Assembly (NCBI GenBank): GCA_945906975.1
Contig: CAMDRY010000230.1
Coordinates: 1 to 5,769, forward strand
DNA from: Bordetella parapertussis
GTDB taxonomy: Bacteria > Pseudomonadota > Gammaproteobacteria > Burkholderiales > SG8-39
Direction of reading: 5' to 3'
Length of the DNA stretch: 5,769 bases
Part shown: piece after piece, positions 1 to 5,046 of the stretch
Numbering within the stretch: the first letter of the stretch is position 1
How the letters are laid out: each line of letters opens with the position of its first letter
Program-made: the position numbers and the translations under genes
The notes under the pieces: model-generated
Seen by the model: only the letters and a program-made list of their open reading frames with translations
Told to the model about the DNA's origin: nothing
Databases searched by the model: none

Positions 1-318
1 TGTGGTTCTACCTTAGTCACAAAGCTGCTGATGGCAAAAATCGGCCGCGCGCAAGCAGAGGAAGATCCCAGGACTCGGCGCGAGATTCTCCCTAAGCCGC
101 CGATACAGCCCGGATTGACCGAGTTAATTGACCATATCCTCTTGAATACGGAAGACGTGGGTTCGGGATTTGCAAGCGAGGCCCGCCGGATGCATGCAGG
201 CGAGGCTCCAGATCGGGCTATTCGCGGTCAAGCTAGTGCTGAGGAGTCCCTGGCGCTCCAAGCTGAGGGAATTCCGGTTTTTGCCTTACCGATACCACCC
301 AAAGCTGGGTGGCATTAG
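1..318 (+). CDS. DUF1178 family protein, C-terminal part (5' end outside window)
   Basis: The reading frame is open from base 1 to the TAG at 316-318, giving 105 residues. The first in-frame ATG is at 31, but the coding sequence clearly begins upstream: the residues before it read CGSTLVTKLL, which matches the second half of the CxxCG zinc-ribbon-like motif near the N-terminus of DUF1178 proteins, followed by the usual K-x-x-M-A segment. The C-terminal half carries the family hallmarks NTEDVG (residues 49-54), an EARRMHAGEAP stretch (60-70) and IRGQAS (74-79), and ends with a proline-rich IPVFALPIPP. The middle, about residues 17-36, is variable and low in conserved features. The molecular function of DUF1178 is unknown; the paired cysteines suggest metal binding, which is inference. 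It converges on the ankyrin gene with 90 bases between the stops. Family assignment is from recognised motifs; calling ATG 31 the start would be an edge artefact. Confidence 0.85.
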   Translation, partial: CGSTLVTKLLMAKIGRAQAEEDPRTRREILPKPPIQPGLTELIDHILLNTEDVGSGFASEARRMHAGEAPDRAIRGQASAEESLALQAEGIPVFALPIPPKAGWH

Positions 319-343
319 CGCCCGGCGCAACTAGCCTCGATAC

Positions 344-402
344 AAAATTAGTTGGAATGTGTATTATGTTAAATAATACGCTCTAATCGTCCAGCTAATT
401 TT
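344..402. terminator. Nested inverted repeat, probable bidirectional terminator
   Basis: Between the convergent stop codons, bases 344-355 (AAAATTAGTTGG) pair with 391-402 (CCAGCTAATTTT) along 12 positions, with one G-U wobble when read as plus-strand RNA and an A-C mismatch on the minus strand. Inside lies a second perfect stem, 361-367 with 373-379 (GTATTAT/ATAATAC) around a 5-base loop. The A-tract on one flank and T-tract on the other give U-rich 3' ends in both directions, as in shared intrinsic terminators. The stem is AT-rich with few GC pairs, so termination strength is uncertain. It begins 7 bases after the ankyrin stop codon. Confidence 0.55.
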
Positions 403-408
403 CAAGCT

Positions 409-1053
409 CTATTCCTTGGCCCCAGCCTGCGTGAGCAGCTTAGCAATCTCCGAGTTCCCGGCTTTCAGTGCCCACTGCAAGGCAGTCGCACCACTGTCGG
501 TACGGATCTGCGGGTCAGAGTCCTCCCAAAGCAATAAGCGCACTGTTTCAAGATGCCCCTGTCGGGAAGCGATCATGAGGGCTGTCGCGCCGTTGGGCGC
601 TTGCGCGTCTATCTCTGCGCCCTTACCAAGCAAAAATCGACATACATCGGTATGCCCTTCAAAGGCCGCATAAAGCAGAGCATTCCAGCCTGCATGGGAA
701 ACTTCCGCACCTGCTGCGTGCAGCCGGCTGACGATCGCCAAATGTCCTTTTAAGGATGCCAACATCAAAGCCGTCTCGCCCGAACCGTTACGGGTATTGA
801 TGCGCGCCCGGGCCGAAACCAGGCGCTCCACAATCCTTTCATGTCCCTCCCGCGCAGCGTGCATAAGCAAGGTATCTCCCCGGGCATCGGATGAATTTAC
901 GTCGACCCCTCTGCGCAACAGGCGCTCAAAAGAGCCGGTATCGTTGGTTTTGACGGCAGCAAGCATTTCGTCAAGCGATTGGGCGAATGCCGGAGCAGTG
1001 TTCGCCATCGCGCAAATGAGCGCCCAAAATACCAGTTGTAGTGCTCGATTCAT
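409..1053 (-). CDS. Exported ankyrin-repeat protein
   Basis: This gene encodes 214 residues. The N-terminus looks like a Sec signal peptide: positive N-region (MNR), a hydrophobic core at about residues 5-17 and an A-F-A box at 22-24 before Q25, so the mature protein is probably periplasmic. The rest is nearly all ankyrin repeats of about 33 residues, roughly 27-57, 58-90, 91-121 (shortened), 122-154, 155-187 and a capping repeat 188-213. They show the G-x-T/N-A-L-x-x-A-x-x-G-H and V-x-x-L-L-x-x-G-A-x consensus. Ankyrin arrays bind protein partners and have no catalytic role; the partner here is unknown. The ATG overlaps the tatD stop codon as ATGA, and an AAAGG at 1062-1066 lies 8 bases upstream, so both coupling and its own ribosome site are plausible. 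It is the last gene of the cluster, followed directly by the terminator candidate. Fold and export signal are clear; function is not. Confidence 0.9.
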   Translation of the reverse strand: MNRALQLVFWALICAMANTAPAFAQSLDEMLAAVKTNDTGSFERLLRRGVDVNSSDARGDTLLMHAAREGHERIVERLVSARARINTRNGSGETALMLASLKGHLAIVSRLHAAGAEVSHAGWNALLYAAFEGHTDVCRFLLGKGAEIDAQAPNGATALMIASRQGHLETVRLLLWEDSDPQIRTDSGATALQWALKAGNSEIAKLLTQAGAKE

Positions 1054-1826
1054 GCCGCCTGCCTTTGAATTCCAAACAAATGAAAGAAATTGGCGCTGGT
1101 CGCCTCTGCAACCATCTCAATGGACACCCCCTGCAGTCGGGCAATTTCTGCGGCAACGTGACCTACCCATGCCGGCTGGTTCACTTTACCCCGATGCGGC
1201 ACGGGCGCCAGGTATGGTGAATCCGTTTCGATAAGCATGCGGTTGAGCGGAACCGCCTTCGCCACCTCCTTGATTAAAATAGCATTTTTGAATGTGACAA
1301 TACCGGAAAACGAGATATAAAACCCCAATGCCATTGCAGCCTGAGCGACTTCCAGGGACTCCGTAAAACAATGCATCACCCCCCCTACCGCAGACGCCCC
1401 TTCTTCCTCCATCAAACGAAGCGTGTCTGAGGCCGCCGCACGCGTATGAATGACAAGGGGCTTGTGGCAAAGCCTCGCCGCTCTTATGTGGGCGCGAAAA
1501 CGGTCACGCTGCCACTCGGTGTCTCCGATGGTACGGTAGTAGTCAAGTCCCGTTTCGCCTATAGCGACAACGCGAGGGTGCTGCGCCAATCTCACGAGAT
1601 GCAGTGGGTCCACTGGCGTACGATTTTCGTGGTCTGGGTGTACGCCAACCGTGGCGAACGCGTTCTTGTGGTTTTCGGCAACTGCAAGCACGCTTGGAAA
1701 ATCGTCTAAATTGACGCTGACACAAAGCGCGTGCGTGACGAAATCGGCTTCCATTTGCGCAAACACATCGGGTAATTTCCCGACGTAATCGTCAAAATTG
1801 ATGTGGCAATGGGAGTCAACAAACAT
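1050..1826 (-). CDS. tatD: TatD family metal-dependent hydrolase (YcfH-type DNase)
   Basis: This encodes 258 residues, the usual length for TatD. Proteins of this family are TIM-barrel metal-dependent hydrolases; E. coli TatD has Mg-dependent 3'-5' exonuclease activity and is cytoplasmic. All metal-site motifs are present: DSHCH at 4-8 (H6, H8), GETGLDY at 90-96 (E91), VIHTR at 125-129 (H127), MHCF at 151-154 (H152) and ETDSPYLAP at 200-208 (D202), followed by HRGKVNQP at 211-218. The ATG at 1826 is chosen because MFVDSHCH is the family's normal N-terminus. The frame stays open up to 2030, but the extra 68 residues would overlap pilZ and resemble nothing in TatD. No good Shine-Dalgarno sequence precedes the ATG, and the pilZ stop is 37 bases upstream. 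The position after holB matches the ycfH-type paralogue, whose exact substrate is not settled. Not to be confused with Tat secretion proper. Confidence 0.95.
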   Translation of the reverse strand: MFVDSHCHINFDDYVGKLPDVFAQMEADFVTHALCVSVNLDDFPSVLAVAENHKNAFATVGVHPDHENRTPVDPLHLVRLAQHPRVVAIGETGLDYYRTIGDTEWQRDRFRAHIRAARLCHKPLVIHTRAAASDTLRLMEEEGASAVGGVMHCFTESLEVAQAAMALGFYISFSGIVTFKNAILIKEVAKAVPLNRMLIETDSPYLAPVPHRGKVNQPAWVGHVAAEIARLQGVSIEMVAEATSANFFHLFGIQRQAA

Positions 1827-1834
1827 GGCGTATT

Positions 1835-1862
1835 CGATCGCGCCCGTATGGGCTTTGTATCG
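1835..1862 (-). other. Imperfect hairpin in the pilZ-tatD gap
   Basis: In the 37-base gap the minus strand can fold as a two-step stem: CGAT (1862-1859) with ATCG (1838-1835) outside, and GCCC (1853-1850) with GGGC (1845-1842) inside around a 4-base loop, separated by an unequal internal loop. No T-tract follows, so it is not an intrinsic terminator. It sits 9 bases upstream of the tatD ATG, where a Shine-Dalgarno would be expected but is not evident. It may affect tatD translation or RNA stability, or be chance, given the short stems. Confidence 0.2.
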
Positions 1863-1863
1863 G

Positions 1864-2226
1864 TCAGTAAGTGTGGGTCGCCCGTGCCGACTGCAGCAAC
1901 GGGCCCAAAATGGTCTCGATACGGCGGCGCGCAATGCGACCGCTCTCATCATCGCTGAATTGGACGCCCACGCCCTGGGTTTTGTTGCTTTGAACATTGG
2001 CCGGCGTAATCCATACGACCTGACCCGCAACTGGAATCTTTCCCGGTTCGCTCATCAGGCTTAACAGCATGAATACTTCATCGCCAATGTCATAGCTCTT
2101 GGATGTAGGAACAAAAATCCCGCCGCGCTTCAACTGGGGCATATACGCAGCATAAAGCGCGGATTTTTCCTTGATATTGAGCGAAAGAACGCTTGGCCTG
2201 CCTCCTTGCTTGACGTCGTCAGTCAT
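1864..2226 (-). CDS. pilZ: PilZ, type IV pilus assembly PilZ-domain protein
   Basis: The product is 120 residues, close to the length of Pseudomonas PilZ, and matches the stand-alone pilus form throughout: RPSVLSLNIKEKSALYAAYM (10-29), GGIFVPT (35-41), GDEVFMLL (48-55), a KIPVAG..VVWITP segment (63-75) and GVGVQF (85-90), ending THTY. PilZ is needed for type IV pilus biogenesis and is known in other species to act with FimX and the PilB ATPase. The canonical c-di-GMP motifs are degenerate: there is no RxxxR near the N-terminus, and the D/N-x-S-x-G-G site reads Q31-L-K33-R-G-G, as in true PilZ proteins that do not bind the nucleotide directly. Its ATG at 2226 lies 8 bases inside the end of holB, and an in-frame TGA immediately before it fixes this or a later start. 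A GGGGTG lies just upstream. Translational coupling to holB is likely. Confidence 0.95.
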   Translation of the reverse strand: MTDDVKQGGRPSVLSLNIKEKSALYAAYMPQLKRGGIFVPTSKSYDIGDEVFMLLSLMSEPGKIPVAGQVVWITPANVQSNKTQGVGVQFSDDESGRIARRRIETILGPLLQSARATHTY

Positions 2227-3235
2227 TCACATTCACCCCAAGATCGCGGTAGGAAAGGAAGATCGCTTCAAAAAACAGTCTTGCGTTGAGGGGGTGGCGT
2301 GCCAAAGCACGGGCCTCATTCAATTCGCGCACAAAGCGAAAAAGCTTCCGCGAATCCATTTTCCGGCAGATGGCAATAATCCGATCACGCTGAGCGCAAT
2401 GGTAGCGAACTTCCCCCGTACTCGCGGCAAGGACCAGGTCATGAGCCCATTGCTGCATCCAGGTCACAACGGCGAGCGGATCAATCGTCTGGCAAAAATC
2501 AGTTAAAACAATCGCATTCGGACGTGGCTCGGCGATTTTTCGGGCAAACTCGCGACGCAAATCGCCCGCTTCGGCAAAGGTGAGCGCCTTTATCGGTGCC
2601 CCCCCCGCATAAGCGAGCAATGCTTCTGCATCCTTAATATTCTGGCTGCTCAGCCACTCTAGCGCCACGACCTTGTCGGGCAGAGCGACTGGAATCAGCT
2701 GACAGCGACTACGAATGGTTGGGAGAAGCCGACTCGCCTCGTTGGATACCAGCAAAAACAAGGTGTCCGGCGGGGGTTCTTCCAGACTTTTTAGCAATGC
2801 GTTAGCCGTAACACCCTGCATCGCCTCCGCCGGCTCCAGAATGATCACCCGCAAACCGGCCTGATGACTGCCTGTGGCCAGCGTTTCCTGCATTGCTCTT
2901 ATTTGCTCTATCTTTATATTTTTACTAGGCTTTTTCTTGGATTTTCGGCCCTCGCCCTCTTCTGCGTCCTCGCCCTCCTCTTCGCTCATGCTCTCGGGCT
3001 GAATATGCAAAAAATCCGGATGGGCGCCCTGACTGAGCCAATGGCAGGCCTTGCAAACCCCACAAGCACGTCCCGTGGGCTGCGGGGTTGCGCAGAGCAG
3101 TGAATAGGCGAATTCGCGTGCCAGCGCTGATTTTCCGATGCCTTCCTGCCCGTGTATCAGCAGGGCGTGCGCAAGTCGCCCACGTTGTTGGGTGAGTTTT
3201 TGCCAAATCGCCATTTGCCATGGAAAAGCACTCAT
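2219..3235 (-). CDS. holB: DNA polymerase III delta' subunit (clamp loader)
   Basis: The product is 338 residues, a normal length for HolB. It is part of the clamp loader that places the beta sliding clamp on primed DNA. An N-terminal AAA+ domain holds a P-loop-like GQEGIGKS (29-36), a four-cysteine zinc site (C48, C58, C61, C64), a NALLKSLEEPP segment (145-155), and TIRSRC (173-178) with the SRC signature. The C-terminal collar domain starts near 220. Between the zinc site and IKIEQIR (107-113) is a low-complexity insert, residues 81-106, acidic first and then lysine-rich. The start is taken as the ATG at 3235, which overlaps the tmk stop as ATGA; a TTG two codons earlier at 3241 is less likely. 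No Shine-Dalgarno is visible, so translation probably depends on coupling from tmk. A run of eight G residues (2599-2606) encodes G211-G212. Motifs and neighbours agree, so the call is firm. Confidence 0.95.
   Translation of the reverse strand: MSAFPWQMAIWQKLTQQRGRLAHALLIHGQEGIGKSALAREFAYSLLCATPQPTGRACGVCKACHWLSQGAHPDFLHIQPESMSEEEGEDAEEGEGRKSKKKPSKNIKIEQIRAMQETLATGSHQAGLRVIILEPAEAMQGVTANALLKSLEEPPPDTLFLLVSNEASRLLPTIRSRCQLIPVALPDKVVALEWLSSQNIKDAEALLAYAGGAPIKALTFAEAGDLRREFARKIAEPRPNAIVLTDFCQTIDPLAVVTWMQQWAHDLVLAASTGEVRYHCAQRDRIIAICRKMDSRKLFRFVRELNEARALARHPLNARLFFEAIFLSYRDLGVNVND
2945..2980 (-). repeat. 18-bp imperfect tandem duplication in holB
   Basis: Bases 2963-2980 and 2945-2962 match at 14 of 18 positions and share the core CCTCGCCCTC on the plus strand. 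They encode the successive hexapeptides EEGEDA (residues 86-91) and EEGEGR (92-97) of the delta' insert. The in-frame 18-base period suggests that the acidic half of the insert grew by tandem duplication, though simple codon reuse in a Glu/Gly-rich stretch could give a similar look. Confidence 0.5.
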
Positions 3236-3852
3236 AAACAAAGTGTTGAAACTATTTCCTCAAGTAATTTCCTTATCTCGTCGCGACTCTTTGTCCCATC
3301 TATTTGGCGAAAGCGCGCCGGTTGCCCAGCCACCCGGGCACAATAGCCTGCACGCACGCGGATGAAAAACTCAAGATTTTCCTGTTCAAATCGATCGAGC
3401 GCCGTTCCTTGGGCGAGAAGGCGTTGCCTGGCGACTTCCAGCGGAACATCAAAAAACAGCGTCAGGTCCGGCTGCAATCCGCATTGGACCCAGTCCTCGA
3501 GGGTGGAAATTCGCTCCTCTGCAAGCCCTCTTCCCCCGCCCTGATAAGCAAAAGTGGCATCAGTGAAGCGATCTGACAGCACCCAGCGTCCTGCCTCCAA
3601 TGCGGGAAGTATTACCTTGGCGATGTGCTCGCTACGTGCGGCGAAAATAAGCAGCGTCTCGGTGTTCAATGTCATTGACTGGTTCAAAACAAGCTCACGC
3701 AAGGCCTCTCCAAGAGGCGTACCACCGGGCTCACGAGTCATCACAACGTCTTTGCCCGCGTCGCGAAGGCGCGCGGCAATCCATTCAAGATGCGTGCTTT
3801 TCCCGGCACCATCAACCCCTTCGAGGGTGATCAATTTTCCGCGGCTTACCAT
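3232..3852 (-). CDS. tmk: Thymidylate kinase (dTMP kinase)
   Basis: This encodes 206 residues, typical of bacterial thymidylate kinase, the cytoplasmic enzyme that phosphorylates dTMP to dTDP using ATP. Visible motifs are the P-loop EGVDGAGKST (11-20), TREPGGTPLGE (39-49), which contacts the nucleotide, the DRF switch (94-96) followed by AYQGGGRGL (102-110), and a lid region with LDRFEQE (152-158) preceded by R142 and R144. The P-loop has no arginine and the lid region does, as in the E. coli-like type II enzymes. The ATG at 3852 gives the normal short MVSRGKLITLEG leader; only a weak GGA-type ribosome site precedes it. The gap to mltG is 47 bases and contains no obvious promoter or terminator. 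The 3' end overlaps the holB start as ATGA. Enzyme identity is certain from the motifs. Confidence 0.97.
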   Translation of the reverse strand: MVSRGKLITLEGVDGAGKSTHLEWIAARLRDAGKDVVMTREPGGTPLGEALRELVLNQSMTLNTETLLIFAARSEHIAKVILPALEAGRWVLSDRFTDATFAYQGGGRGLAEERISTLEDWVQCGLQPDLTLFFDVPLEVARQRLLAQGTALDRFEQENLEFFIRVRAGYCARVAGQPARFRQIDGTKSRDEIRKLLEEIVSTLCL

Positions 3853-3899
3853 GCGCGTGTCCGAGACGATGAGATGAGATGCTTCACGTGTCGCTCTCT

Positions 3900-4892
3900 T
3901 TATCGCTTTGATGATAATTGGTATTTATGCACGGCGCGGTTGTGCTCCAGCAGCGTCTTCGAGAACTGGCTGCTGCCATCACCGCGTGCAACAAAATATA
4001 ACTCGTCGCCTTTTGCCGGCTTGACTGCCGCCAGCAATGCCCCGCTTCCAGGCATTGAAATCGGATGTGGCGTCAGCCCTGCACGGGTATAAGTGTTGAA
4101 AGGCCCATCGCGTAACAAGTGTTCTTTTTTTAAATTACCGTTGAACTCATCGCCAAGGCCGTAAATAACGGTCGGATCGGTCTGCAGCAACATGCCGATG
4201 CGCAAACGATTATTGAACACGGCGCCAATGCGGGGCCGGTCGTCCGGACGGCCGGTTTCTTTCTCGATAATAGAGGCAAGAATTAGCGCCTCATAGGGGG
4301 TCTTCAGCGGCGACTCCTGCGCTCGTTGCGCCCAAGCCGCCCCCAGTTGATTTTCCATCTGGCGCCAACTGCGCTTCAAAATAGCTAGGTCACTTGATCC
4401 CTTGGCGAACAGATAGGTATCTGGAAAGAACCATCCTTCCGGGGCTTGGGCTGGGGCGCCGATTCGCGCCATAATCTGTTCGTCTGTCAGCTTCGCGCTA
4501 TCGTGCCTGAGACCCGTTTCTGCGTCGAGCACGGCGCGGATCTGTTTGAAAGTCCAGCCCTCGATAAAAATAATTTCCGATTGGGAAAAATCACCCTGGG
4601 TAATCTGCGTGAGCAGATTCCAGGGGGTGATCCCCTGCGCGATCTCATAACTGCCCGCTTTTATGGCCCCCGCTTTGCCTGCGGCGCGCCCCAATAGGGA
4701 AAATTGCCAGGGCGCCATGGCTACCCCCGCTGCGGAAATTTGCCGCGCTGCGCTGCGCAAACTGCTGCCCGGCTGAATAGAGAAATCGAGTTCGGCGGTT
4801 TGCAGGCGCAGCGGACTGAATGCGAACCAGGCCGCCCATACGAGACAGCCAAAGACAGCGAGAGCAATAGTGGCGAGCAGGTTTTTTATCAT
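3900..4892 (-). CDS. mltG: Endolytic murein transglycosylase MltG (YceG family)
   Basis: The product is 330 residues. MltG cleaves nascent glycan strands within the chain and is thought to act as the terminator of peptidoglycan polymerisation at the inner membrane. A single N-terminal membrane segment spans about residues 4-25, with a short cytoplasmic MIKN and no cleavage or lipobox signal, so it is an anchor with the bulk in the periplasm. Residues 35-85 correspond to the LysM-like subdomain. The catalytic YceG domain follows, with PEGWFFPDTY (151-160), LASIIEKETG (205-214), where E210 lines up with the catalytic glutamate of E. coli MltG, and a NRLRIGM..QTDPTVIYG block (228-245). NTYTRAGLTPHPI (266-278) completes the signature. 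The start ATG at 4892 gives a standard N-terminus; its ribosome site is poor. It is the first gene of the minus-strand cluster, next to tmk as in E. coli, where pabC lies upstream; here ygfZ diverges instead. Confidence 0.96.
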   Translation of the reverse strand: MIKNLLATIALAVFGCLVWAAWFAFSPLRLQTAELDFSIQPGSSLRSAARQISAAGVAMAPWQFSLLGRAAGKAGAIKAGSYEIAQGITPWNLLTQITQGDFSQSEIIFIEGWTFKQIRAVLDAETGLRHDSAKLTDEQIMARIGAPAQAPEGWFFPDTYLFAKGSSDLAILKRSWRQMENQLGAAWAQRAQESPLKTPYEALILASIIEKETGRPDDRPRIGAVFNNRLRIGMLLQTDPTVIYGLGDEFNGNLKKEHLLRDGPFNTYTRAGLTPHPISMPGSGALLAAVKPAKGDELYFVARGDGSSQFSKTLLEHNRAVHKYQLSSKR

Positions 4893-4936
4893 GTGACTGG
4901 CGTGTCTTGCCTGCGATTATGCGGAGACGCTGCAGT

Positions 4937-4942
4937 TATAAT
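4937..4942 (+). promoter_or_regulatory. Candidate -10 element of the ygfZ promoter
   Basis: A perfect TATAAT lies 104 bases before the ygfZ ATG in the divergent intergenic region. No good TTGACA-like hexamer is found 16-19 bases upstream, and there is no extended -10 TG, so activity is uncertain and might need an activator. Transcription would start near 4949, giving a leader of about 100 bases. For mltG in the opposite direction, CATAAT at 4921-4916 on the minus strand is a weaker -10 candidate that would leave a leader of fewer than 20 bases; its -35 is also poor. The two would overlap closely. Confidence 0.4.
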
Positions 4943-4956
4943 GGGCCAATTATGCC

Positions 4957-4972
4957 ATGTGCTGATGTGCTG
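4957..4972 (+). repeat. Perfect 8-bp tandem repeat in the ygfZ leader
   Basis: ATGTGCTG occurs twice in direct succession just downstream of the predicted ygfZ start site. In addition, TGCTGAT (4960-4966) is repeated inverted as ATCAGCA (4990-4996), allowing a 7-bp stem around a 23-base loop in the leader RNA. The repeat could be a pair of direct operator half-sites, part of a leader structure, or a chance duplication; no known regulator motif is recognised. Confidence 0.5.
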
Positions 4973-5046
4973 CATCCTCGCGTGGCGCTATCAGCAAGAA
5001 TCCCTCCTGCTGCTTCAATACCAAACCGGAAGAGTTCAACAAACAT

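Noticed and set aside
797..1234. Open frame of 145 codons on the plus strand
   Set aside because: It is antisense to the ankyrin and tatD genes, crosses their junction and resembles no family.
1827..2030. N-terminal extension of tatD by 68 residues
   Set aside because: It would overlap most of pilZ, is rich in Arg and Ala without family similarity, and the normal TatD start MFVDSHCH is at 1826.
2171..2506. Open frame of 111 codons on the plus strand
   Set aside because: Antisense to holB and pilZ, with no recognisable domain; both minus-strand genes are certain.
3853..3899. GATGA tandem triplet and CACGTG palindrome in the mltG-tmk gap as a regulatory site
   Set aside because: The repeats are short, no promoter or terminator structure accompanies them, and a 47-base gap within an operon needs no special explanation.
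1864..4892. Horizontal transfer or a defence/mobile island
   Set aside because: All genes are core functions in a conserved order; there are no transposase, integrase, tRNA, direct-repeat boundary or CRISPR signals.
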